A stretch of DNA of 5,834 bases, taken from Rhodothermaceae bacterium (GTDB lineage Bacteria > Bacteroidota > Rhodothermia > Rhodothermales > JAHEMB01). The stretch covers positions 1-5,834 of the forward strand of contig JAHEMB010000273.1 in assembly GCA_024643915.1 (NCBI GenBank), read 5' to 3'. Positions within the stretch are counted from its first letter, which is position 1, and each line of letters opens with the position of its first letter. Of the stretch, positions 1 to 5,521 are shown piece after piece. Both the position numbers and the translations under genes were made by a program. The notes below the pieces were generated by a model that did not search any database, had not been told where the DNA came from, and saw only the letters and a list, made by a program, of their open reading frames with translations.

Positions 1-1771
1 GCGACTGCACCATCACCTCCTGCCCGCTCTGCGTCTTGGGGAAAGCGATGACCTCGCGGAGGGACGCGGCCCCCGTCAGCAGCATCACGATGCGGTCCAG
101 GCCGAAGGCGATGCCGCCGTGGGGCGGGGCGCCGTAACGGAAGGCATCGAGCAAAAAGCCGAAGCGCTGCTGCGCCTCCTCGGCATCGATGCCGAGCGCC
201 TCGAACATGCGATGCTGCACGGCGCGGTCGTGGATACGGATGGAGCCGCCGCCTAATTCCGTCCCATTGAGGACAAGGTCGTAGGCCCGCGCGCGCACCT
301 TGCCGGGGTCGCTCGCCAGCATTTCCAGGTCCTCGGCGTGGGGCGAGGTGAAGGGGTGGTGCATGGCGAAGAAGCGCTGTGCCTCTTGGTCCCATTCGAG
401 GAGCGGGAAGTCCGTCACCCAGAGGAAATTCCACGGGCCCTCGGCGCCTTCAGGGAGGAGGCCCTGCTCGGCGGCCATGTGGAGGCGGAGGGCGCCGGCC
501 TGCTCGTAAACGCGCGGCGCGTGCCCGGCCAGCACCAGGACGAGGTCGCCTGCCCCCGCGCCTGCCTCGGCCAGCGCACGCTCGACGTATTCCGTCGGCA
601 GCACGTGCTCCTTGACGGACGAGTACATCTCCGTGCCGTCGGAGGGGAGCTTGAAATAGATGAGGCCGCCCGCGCCGATCTTTTTGCGCACCACGTCCTT
701 GTCGAGCCGGTCCATGTAGCCGCGCCCCTGGTCGCCCATGCCGGGGATGACGAGGGCGACGACCTTGCCGCCGCCTTCGAGGATGCGGTCGAAAACGCCG
801 AAGCCGGAGCCGCGCATCACGTCGCTCAGGTCCTGGATCTCCAGGCCGAAGCGGAGGTCGGGCTTGTCGGAGCCGTAGCGGCGGAGGGCCTCGTCGTAGG
901 TGAGGCGGGGGAAGGGGATCGGCAGTTCCTCGCCTTTCACGTCGCGCCAGATTGCCGCCATCAGCCCCTCGAACGTCTCGTAGACGACCTCCTCGGTAGC
1001 GAAGGTCATCTCCACGTCGATCTGGGTGAACTCGGGCTGGCGGTCGGCGCGGAGGTCCTCGTCGCGGAAGCACTTGACGATCTGGAAGTAGCGGTCGAGG
1101 CCGGCTACCATCAGGATCTGCTTGTACGTCTGCGGGCTCTGGGGGAGCGCGTAGAACTTGCCCGCGTGGAGGCGGCTGGGCACGAGGAAGTCGCGCGCGC
1201 CCTCCGGCGTCGATTTCATCAGCACAGGCGTCTCCACCTCCACAAAGTCGTGCCGGTCGAAGTAGCGGCGTGTGGCCTGGTACACCTGGTGGCGTAGCAG
1301 GAGCTTCTCTTGCACCTCGGGCCGGCGCATGTCCAGGTAGCGATACTTCAGGCGCAGGTCCTCGTTGGCGAGGGTGCGCTTCTCCTCGTGGGCCGAGATG
1401 GGGAAGGGGATGGCCTCGGACGTGTTGAGGATGATGAGGTCGTCCACATACACTTCCACCTTCCCCGTCGGCAGCTTCGGGTTGACCTGGTCCGCATCGC
1501 GCTCGCGCACCGCGCCTCGCACCGAGACGACGTACTCGTTCCGCAGGTTATCGGCCAGCGCGTGCGCCTCGGCGCCTACGTGCGGCTCGAAGACGATTTG
1601 CGTCAGCCCGTAGCGGTCGCGCAGGTCGATGAAGATGACGCCGCCGAGGTCGCGCCGCGTGTCCACCCAGCCTTTCAGTACCACCTCCTCGCCGATGTGC
1701 TCGCGGCGCAGCCGCCCGCAGGTGTAGGTGCGCGGGCCGTGGGTATCTATGCTAACCAGCTCTTCTTTCAT
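1..1771 (-). CDS. aspS: Aspartyl-tRNA synthetase (class II), C-terminal end cut by the window edge
   Basis: This enzyme attaches aspartate to tRNA(Asp) in the cytoplasm, using ATP through an aspartyl-adenylate. Reading leftward from ATG at 1771, 590 codons are open with no stop before the edge. Bacterial AspRS is usually about 580-600 residues, so only the last few are missing. Visible parts in order: an N-terminal OB-fold anticodon-binding domain (about 1-110, with GWVDTRRDLGG at 34-44 and FIDLRDR at 47-53); the class II core with RYLDMRRP (144-151) and the substrate loop LPQSPQTYKQ (209-218); motif 2, FRDEDLRADRQPEFTQID (235-252); a bacterial GAD-type insertion (about 285-420); the loop HHPFTSP (471-477); and motif 3, GIAFGLDRIVMLL (553-565). 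An in-frame ATG at 1798 would add nine residues, but those come from repeat sequence, so I chose 1771. No Shine-Dalgarno is seen; the start is preceded by CCAAAAGA. The gene is transcribed away from the peptide transporter. Identification is essentially certain. Confidence 0.97.
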   Translation of the reverse strand, partial: MKEELVSIDTHGPRTYTCGRLRREHIGEEVVLKGWVDTRRDLGGVIFIDLRDRYGLTQIVFEPHVGAEAHALADNLRNEYVVSVRGAVRERDADQVNPKLPTGKVEVYVDDLIILNTSEAIPFPISAHEEKRTLANEDLRLKYRYLDMRRPEVQEKLLLRHQVYQATRRYFDRHDFVEVETPVLMKSTPEGARDFLVPSRLHAGKFYALPQSPQTYKQILMVAGLDRYFQIVKCFRDEDLRADRQPEFTQIDVEMTFATEEVVYETFEGLMAAIWRDVKGEELPIPFPRLTYDEALRRYGSDKPDLRFGLEIQDLSDVMRGSGFGVFDRILEGGGKVVALVIPGMGDQGRGYMDRLDKDVVRKKIGAGGLIYFKLPSDGTEMYSSVKEHVLPTEYVERALAEAGAGAGDLVLVLAGHAPRVYEQAGALRLHMAAEQGLLPEGAEGPWNFLWVTDFPLLEWDQEAQRFFAMHHPFTSPHAEDLEMLASDPGKVRARAYDLVLNGTELGGGSIRIHDRAVQHRMFEALGIDAEEAQQRFGFLLDAFRYGAPPHGGIAFGLDRIVMLLTGAASLREVIAFPKTQSGQEVMVQS

Positions 1772-1775
1772 TCTT

Positions 1776-1882
1776 TTGGTTCGTAGTCCGTAGTCCATGG
1801 TCCGTTGTTTTCCTGAGCAGCAACGTCTCTACTGAGATCCACAACGAACAACAGCGAGCGAAGCAATCGTACAACGAACCAC
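1776..1882. repeat. Degenerate heptad repeats in two facing arms upstream of aspS
   Basis: On the plus strand, 1776-1810 reads as five 7-bp units. Two are exactly GTAGTCC (1783-1789 and 1790-1796), flanked by TTGGTTC, ATGGTCC and GTTGTTT. On the minus strand of 1841-1882 the related words GTGGTTCGTTGT and GTTGTTCGTTGT appear, 30 bp apart, with less regular sequence between them. The two halves therefore carry similar heptads in opposite orientation, separated by about 30 bp. The left half lies 5 bp from the aspS start codon, so it would be in the aspS 5' leader. The right half is eroded and its 7-bp register slips by two bases. Confidence 0.6.
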
Positions 1883-1936
1883 AGACAAGAAAATCTCTTG
1901 GGGGAAAATTCTATTCAGAAGGGGCGGCGTTTGTCC

Positions 1937-1944
1937 TATCTTTC
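1937..1944 (+). promoter_or_regulatory. Possible -7 promoter element TATCTTTC upstream of the peptide transporter
   Basis: TATCTTTC differs at one base from the Bacteroidota -7 consensus TAnnTTTG and lies in an AT-richer part of the spacer. A start about 7 bp downstream would place the palindrome cluster at 1967-2038 inside the 5' leader of the transporter mRNA. No good TTTG element is found 19-21 bp upstream, so this is only a weak candidate. Confidence 0.25.
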
Positions 1945-1966
1945 CATGAATTTTGCCCACAAATTG

Positions 1967-2038
1967 AAACACCATCTATCCCGCCGGCAGCGTGCCGCAC
2001 CTCGCTCACGGTGAGAAGCCGGGCTGCGAACGGTGTTT
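1967..2038. other. Possible structured RNA element: small hairpins closed by a 7-bp stem
   Basis: AAACACC (1967-1973) is perfectly complementary to GGTGTTT (2032-2038). Between them lie three short palindromes: CGGCA-GCG-TGCCG (1985-1997), CTCAC-G-GTGAG (2005-2015) and AGCC-G-GGCT (2017-2025). The layout resembles a multi-branched RNA of 72 nt. The two palindromes with one-base centres cannot close as hairpins without losing pairs, so they could instead be protein-binding sites. It matches no riboswitch I know (no TPP, cobalamin or c-di-GMP signatures) and is not a tRNA, because neither strand has the T-loop sequence. If transcribed on the plus strand it would lie in the transporter leader, about 150 nt before the start codon. 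Confidence 0.3.
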
Positions 2039-2125
2039 AGGGCAGAAAGCGAAGAGGCGGTCGTACCGGAACAAGATTTGAAGCCCCCCCCGTAAACTTC
2101 GTTTGTCGGGCCGCTTACGGAAAGC

Positions 2126-2167
2126 GCTTCCTTTCCCTTCTCCGCCTCAACGCTTCCTTTTCAACGC
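2126..2167 (+). repeat. Pyrimidine-rich heptad stretch before the peptide transporter start
   Basis: The segment divides into six 7-bp units ending with TCAACGC, TTCCTTT, TCAACGC, so TCAACGC recurs at exactly 14 bp (2147 and 2161). The word CGCTTCCTTT also occurs twice (2125 and 2151). It ends 19 bp before the start codon, so it lies in the 5' leader. Low-complexity pyrimidine sequence can give such a pattern by chance, so the call is tentative. Confidence 0.4.
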
Positions 2168-2186
2168 AATAAACCCCCTCTACGAC

Positions 2187-3779
2187 ATGGCAAAAGATCC
2201 TGGATCTGAATTTTCAAGTGAAGAGGCAGCCGAGTTCGCGCATGGGGGAGGCCCCCCCGCGGCCCACGCGGCGGCGGTGGCCTCCGGGCACGAGTGGTTC
2301 GGCCACCCGCGCGGGCTCTCTACGCTCTTCTTCACGGAGATGTGGGAGCGCTTTTCGTATTACGGCATGCGCGCCCTCCTCGTGCTCTTCATGACCGCCC
2401 CGCTCACCGTCGATAATCCCGGCTTCGGGTTTGCAGACGGGCAGGCGACGGCCATCTACGGGCTCTACACCTTCTTTGTGTACGTACTATCGCTACCCGG
2501 TGGCTGGGTGGCCGATAACCTCTGGGGCGGCAAGAAAGCCGTCTTCGTGGGCGGCGTCATCATCGCGTCGGGCCACTTCACCATGGCGGCCCCGCTCATC
2601 GGCCTCCCCGAGATGCCGACGTTTTTCCTCGGTCTTATCCTCGTCGTGATCGGCACGGGCCTGCTGAAGCCGAACGTCTCGGCCATCGTCGGCGACCTCT
2701 ATCCCGAGGGCGGCGCCCGCCGCGACGCCGGGTTCTCGATCTTCTACATGGGAATCAACATCGGCGCCATTCTCGGCCCGCTCCTCTGCGGCATCGTGGG
2801 CGAGGGCTATAACTGGCACTGGGGCTTCTCCCTCGCGGGCATCGGGATGTTCTTCGGCCTCATTCAGTACAAGGTGGGCGAGAAGTATTTGAACGACGCC
2901 GGCCGACTCCAAACCGATGCGGCCCCGGCGGCCGTCCGCGCCACCGAGCGGAAGTTCTACGGCATCGCAGCCGTCTTTGCGGCCGTCGTGGGCGTGTTCG
3001 GCTACCTCCTCGCCACCGGCTCGCTCGGGATCACGCTGGAGCAGCTCGCCGGCAGCCTCGGCGTGGTCGTCGTGCTGATCACGTTCGCCTACTTTGCCTA
3101 CATCATCTTAGCGGGCGGTCATAGCACCGTCGAAAAGAAGCGGCTGGGCGTGATCCTGTGGCTGTTCATCCTTGCGGCCCTCTTCTGGAGCGGATTCGAG
3201 CAGGCGGGCTCCTCGCTCAACCTCGTCACGAGGGATCTGGTGGATCGCGAGATGTTCGGGACCATCGTCCCGGCCTCGACGCTCCAACTCATCAACCCGC
3301 TCTTCATCGTCATCTTCGCGCCGCTTTTCGGGGCGTTGTGGGTGTGGCTGGCGCAGCGGAACGCGAATCCGAGCATCCCGGTCAAATTCGCCCTCGGGCT
3401 GTTTGGGCTCGCGGCGGGCTTCTTCGTGATCTCGTGGGGCACGGCCACCGACGCCGCCGCCGTGGCCGAGGGGTCGGTGCCGGTGGGCTGGCTCATCGTG
3501 ACGTACTTCCTCCACACGTGCGGCGAGCTCTGCCTGAGCCCGGTCGGCCTCTCGTCGATGACGAAGCTGGCGCCGCGCAGCCGGGTTAGCCAAATGATGG
3601 GCATCTGGTTCGTGGCCGCCGCGCTCGGCAACTTGTTCGCGGGCCTCATGGCCGGGCAGATCGAGGACCTGCCGGCGAGCGAGCTGTTCTGGTTCGTGGC
3701 GATGCTCGTCGGCGGAGGCGGCGTGATCGCCCTCCTGGTGAGTCCGTTCGTCAAGAAGCTCATCGGCGGCATCGAGTAG
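2187..3779 (+). CDS. Proton-coupled oligopeptide transporter, POT/PTR2 family (MFS)
   Basis: This inner-membrane symporter takes up di- and tripeptides driven by the proton gradient. The protein has 530 residues, normal to slightly long for a bacterial POT. The family motif ExxERFxYYG is intact at 51-60 (EMWERFSYYG), and the PTR2 signature FYxxINxG is at 186-193 (FYMGINIG). Other conserved places are GLLKPNVSAIVGDLY (158-172, with the helix-4 lysine K161), FEQAGSSLNL (337-346) and GELCLSPVGLSS (446-457, with the helix-10 glutamate E447). Many hydrophobic segments fill 60-525. The first 35 or so residues are hydrophilic, rich in Ala, Gly and acidic residues, and look like a variable cytoplasmic tail. 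I chose ATG at 2187; a TTG at 2103 is in frame but lies in repeat sequence. No Shine-Dalgarno is visible. The gene is followed 24 bp later by its own terminator, so it is probably transcribed alone. Exact substrate range cannot be read from the sequence. Confidence 0.95.
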   Translation: MAKDPGSEFSSEEAAEFAHGGGPPAAHAAAVASGHEWFGHPRGLSTLFFTEMWERFSYYGMRALLVLFMTAPLTVDNPGFGFADGQATAIYGLYTFFVYVLSLPGGWVADNLWGGKKAVFVGGVIIASGHFTMAAPLIGLPEMPTFFLGLILVVIGTGLLKPNVSAIVGDLYPEGGARRDAGFSIFYMGINIGAILGPLLCGIVGEGYNWHWGFSLAGIGMFFGLIQYKVGEKYLNDAGRLQTDAAPAAVRATERKFYGIAAVFAAVVGVFGYLLATGSLGITLEQLAGSLGVVVVLITFAYFAYIILAGGHSTVEKKRLGVILWLFILAALFWSGFEQAGSSLNLVTRDLVDREMFGTIVPASTLQLINPLFIVIFAPLFGALWVWLAQRNANPSIPVKFALGLFGLAAGFFVISWGTATDAAAVAEGSVPVGWLIVTYFLHTCGELCLSPVGLSSMTKLAPRSRVSQMMGIWFVAAALGNLFAGLMAGQIEDLPASELFWFVAMLVGGGGVIALLVSPFVKKLIGGIE

Positions 3780-3803
3780 TTTCGGACGAAGTTCATCCTC
3801 TCC

Positions 3804-3841
3804 ACGGCGCGGCTTCCTATCTTGGAGGCCGCGCCGTTTTT
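3804..3841 (+). terminator. Intrinsic terminator after the peptide transporter
   Basis: A perfect 10-bp GC-rich stem pairs ACGGCGCGGC (3804-3813) with GCCGCGCCGT (3828-3837). It continues inward for four more pairs, including one G-T pair, to a 6-base loop (3818-3823), and is followed by TTTTT at 3837-3841. It starts 24 bp after the transporter stop codon and acts on the plus strand. There is no matching T-run on the other side, so it is unlikely to work in both directions. It separates the transporter from dut. Confidence 0.92.
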
Positions 3842-3867
3842 AGTGCGGAGCGCGAAACCGCCAGGTT

Positions 3868-3899
3868 ACCGAAGGAAGTGCGAAATCGACCGAAGGGAG
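3868..3899. repeat. Direct repeat with 21-bp period in the dut leader
   Basis: ACCGAAGGAAG (3868-3878) and ACCGAAGGGAG (3889-3899) match at 10 of 11 bases and lie exactly 21 bp (three times seven) apart. The surrounding sequence to about 3945 is purine-rich, with frequent GAA and GGA words. It appears to be an eroded member of the same kind of spacer repeat seen elsewhere in the window, but without a facing inverted partner. It occupies the gap between the terminator and dut, where the dut promoter should be. Confidence 0.4.
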
Positions 3900-3938
3900 A
3901 TTCACAGAAGGTAAATGCGGAATGAACGAGATGGAAAG

Positions 3939-4394
3939 ATGGAACAGGTGAAGGTGCCGATCAGGCAGTTGCCCCACGGCGAGGGATTGGATCTGCCGCA
4001 TTACGCGACGGAGCAGAGCGCGGGGATGGACCTGCGCGCGGCGGTGCCGGAGGACGAGCCGGTGACGCTCGATCCCGGCGCGCGCGCCCTCATTCCAACC
4101 GGCCTGCAAATCGCTCTGCCGACGGGGCACGAGGCGCAGGTTCGTCCGCGCAGCGGCCTCGCCGTACGGCACGGCCTCACTGTCCTCAACAGCCCTGGCA
4201 CCATCGACGCGGACTACCGGGGCGAAGTCAAGGTCATTCTGATCAACCAGGGGCAGGAGCCTTTCACCATCGAACGCGGCGAGCGCATCGCCCAACTCGT
4301 GGTGGCGCGTCACGAGCGCGTGGCGTGGCTCCCCCAGGAAGCCCTCGCCGAAACGGAGCGCGGCGCCGGCGGCTTCGGCTCCACCGGAAAGTAG
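3939..4394 (+). CDS. dut: dUTP pyrophosphatase (deoxyuridine 5'-triphosphate nucleotidohydrolase)
   Basis: The enzyme hydrolyses dUTP to dUMP and diphosphate, keeping uracil out of DNA and supplying dUMP for thymidylate synthesis. It belongs to the trimeric, all-beta dUTPase family and should be cytoplasmic. All five conserved motifs are present in the 151-residue product: SAGMDL (27-32), RPRSGL (69-74), GTIDADYRGE (87-96, with the catalytic aspartate D90), RIAQ (116-119), and the glycine-rich C-terminal arm RGAGGFGSTG (141-150), which closes over the active site of a neighbouring subunit. The length matches the usual 145-155. An in-frame ATG at 3915 would add eight residues (MRNERDGK) and has AGAAGG just upstream. 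I prefer 3939 because family members start close to the first beta strand and the extra residues come from the repetitive leader. The reductase gene follows on the same strand after 83 bp of inverted heptad repeats. Confidence 0.96.
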   Translation: MEQVKVPIRQLPHGEGLDLPHYATEQSAGMDLRAAVPEDEPVTLDPGARALIPTGLQIALPTGHEAQVRPRSGLAVRHGLTVLNSPGTIDADYRGEVKVILINQGQEPFTIERGERIAQLVVARHERVAWLPQEALAETERGAGGFGSTGK

Positions 4395-4468
4395 GTTTCC
4401 GGTTTGCGGTTCTCGGTTTCCGGTTGGGGCCGAAGAAACCGCAAACGGCAAACCTCGAACTGTAAACC
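4394..4468. repeat. Facing heptad-repeat arrays forming a long hairpin between dut and the reductase
   Basis: On the plus strand, 4394-4428 is five consecutive 7-bp units that all begin GGTT, for example GGTTTCC (4394 and 4415) and GGTTTGC (4401). On the minus strand, 4468 back to 4434 is again five units of the same family, including GGTTTAC, GGTTTGC and GGTTTCT, with two diverged ones. The arrays face each other across about 5 bp. The best paired core is GTTTGCGGTT (4402-4411) with AACCGCAAAC (4437-4446), a perfect 10-bp stem that continues inward with CGG/CCG. The first unit overlaps the last base of the dut stop codon, and the array ends 9 bp before the reductase start. There is no U-run after it, so it is not a standard terminator. 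Confidence 0.8.
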
Positions 4469-4477
4469 AACGAAAGA

Positions 4478-5221
4478 ATGCTCTTAGAAAACAAGACAGC
4501 GTTAATAACGGGCGGTTCGCGCGGGATCGGGCGGGCACTCTGCGACGTGTTTGCCCGCGAGGGCGCCGACGTGGCCTTCTGCTACGCCTCGAACGAGGAA
4601 GCGGCCCAGGAAACCGTGCAACTCATCGAGGGGCATGGGCGGCGGGCCGTGGCTGTGCAGGCAGACGTGGGCGACCGCGACGCCTCCTTGCGGATGGTCG
4701 AGGCGGTGACGGGCGAACTGGGGCGGATCGACATTGCCGTGCTCAACGCGGGCATCAACCGGGGCTCGCTCTTTCTCCGCATGCCCGACCGGGACTGGGA
4801 CGATATTATGCGCGTCAACGTCGGCGGCCTCTACAACGTCGGCAAGCCTGTCTTTCAGCAGATGATGCGGCAGCGCGGCGGCGTTTTTCTGTCCATCTCG
4901 TCTATCAGCGCCATCCGCACCGCCCCGGCGGGGGTGCCCTACGCCGTGTCGAAAGCGGCGGCCATCGGCTTCATCAAGTCTATCGCGCGTGAGGGCGGGC
5001 GGCTGGGCATCCGCGCCAACGCCATCGCCGTGGGCGTCGTCGAGACCGATCTGGCGCACACCATCCCCGAGCATTTCCTTCAGCTTTACCAGGACTGGTG
5101 CGCGATGGGCCGCCTCGGCGCGGCCGACGAGACCGCCGAGCTGGCCGCCTTCCTCGTCTCCGACCGCAACTCGTATATGACGGGCGAGGTGGTGGTGCAG
5201 GACGGCGGGGTGGTGGTGTGA
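4478..5221 (+). CDS. Short-chain dehydrogenase/reductase, FabG-like (3-oxoacyl-ACP reductase family)
   Basis: This is a classical SDR of 247 residues, the normal FabG length, expected to be a cytoplasmic NAD(P)H-dependent oxidoreductase. The Rossmann cofactor motif TGGSRGIG is at 11-18, the adenine-binding ADV at 62-64, and LNAG at 89-92. The catalytic tetrad is complete: N114 (RVNVGG), S142 (SISSISA), Y155 and K159 (YAVSK), with the family spacing of 13 residues from Ser to Tyr and 4 from Tyr to Lys. One conserved place differs: where FabG proteins usually have N-x-(I/V)-A-P-G, this one has NAIAVG (181-186), so the proline is replaced by valine. The C-terminus is GEVVVQDGGVVV. The start is ATG at 4478, preceded by CCAACGAAAGA rather than a Shine-Dalgarno. 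It probably reads through from dut, but the two functions are not obviously linked. No fatty-acid synthesis genes are adjacent, so the name fabG is not assigned and the substrate is open. Confidence 0.9.
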   Translation: MLLENKTALITGGSRGIGRALCDVFAREGADVAFCYASNEEAAQETVQLIEGHGRRAVAVQADVGDRDASLRMVEAVTGELGRIDIAVLNAGINRGSLFLRMPDRDWDDIMRVNVGGLYNVGKPVFQQMMRQRGGVFLSISSISAIRTAPAGVPYAVSKAAAIGFIKSIAREGGRLGIRANAIAVGVVETDLAHTIPEHFLQLYQDWCAMGRLGAADETAELAAFLVSDRNSYMTGEVVVQDGGVVV

Positions 5222-5463
5222 GCGTGCGCTGATAAATCTCACCAGAGCTCTAAATGACTGTTGCCACCCATATCTTGCCGAACACCATGCCGTCGTTGAC
5301 CCACCTGGGCCTTCATCGAGGTTAGCGGCGGCGGTATCGAACGATTTCGCGTCTTGGTTACGGAGCCTGCACGGCCCACCTGACAATCACCTCATCTAAC
5401 GTCTTCCCCCTTTCTTCGACGCGTTCCCCTGCGCCGCCGGGCTGTCCCCTGTGCGCCGCACCT

Positions 5464-5500
5464 GGTCGCAGATGATATTCTTCTAACCCAAGTTGCGACC
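5464..5500. repeat. 7-bp inverted repeat, GGTCGCA / TGCGACC
   Basis: GGTCGCA (5464-5470) is perfectly complementary to TGCGACC (5494-5500) across a 23-bp AT-richer spacer. It could be a weak hairpin or paired protein half-sites. A match of this size can occur by chance in a few hundred bases. Confidence 0.35.
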
Positions 5501-5521
5501 TAAGTCTCTTTGCATGCATGA

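Larger units (their letters stand above)
1772..2186. other. Divergent 415-bp spacer between aspS and the peptide transporter
   Basis: I see no convincing gene here. The spacer must hold the promoters of both flanking genes. From left to right it contains a heptad-repeat region with two facing halves (1776-1882), an AT-richer stretch (about 1885-1980) with a weak promoter-like motif, a cluster of small palindromes enclosed by a 7-bp inverted repeat (1967-2038), a run of eight C (2084-2091), and a pyrimidine-rich heptad stretch (2126-2167) just before the transporter start. The reading frame of the transporter is open back to a TTG at 2103, but that part is repeat-derived and does not look like family sequence. 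Confidence 0.7.

Noticed and set aside
338..1297. Long open plus-strand frames over 300-1786
   Set aside because: They lie opposite aspS and arise from its GC-rich third positions. Their translations are low-complexity and match no family, while the minus frame shows all AspRS motifs.
1967..2038. tRNA-like fold suggested by a 7-bp closing stem and 72-nt length
   Set aside because: Neither strand has the TTCRA T-loop, a proper D-arm or an anticodon stem in the right place.
2103..2186. N-terminal extension of the transporter from TTG at 2103
   Set aside because: The extra 28 residues come from pyrimidine-rich repeat sequence and are not like family N-termini; ATG at 2187 is a better start.
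2465..3805. Several open minus-strand frames opposite the peptide transporter
   Set aside because: They are shadows of a GC-rich gene; the plus strand carries clear POT motifs.
3840..4538. Open minus-strand frame of 232 codons over dut and its leader
   Set aside because: It covers dut, whose five motifs are read on the plus strand. Its repeated LPSV words are the translation of the leader repeat.
4502..5386. Open minus-strand frame of 294 codons opposite the reductase
   Set aside because: It is a shadow of the SDR gene, which has a full catalytic tetrad on the plus strand.
5358..5519. Minus-strand frame of 53 codons starting MHAKRLRSQLG
   Set aside because: Its third positions lack the host bias and I recognise no family. 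I compared it with HicA-like toxins and found no real match. A very small or decayed gene cannot be excluded.
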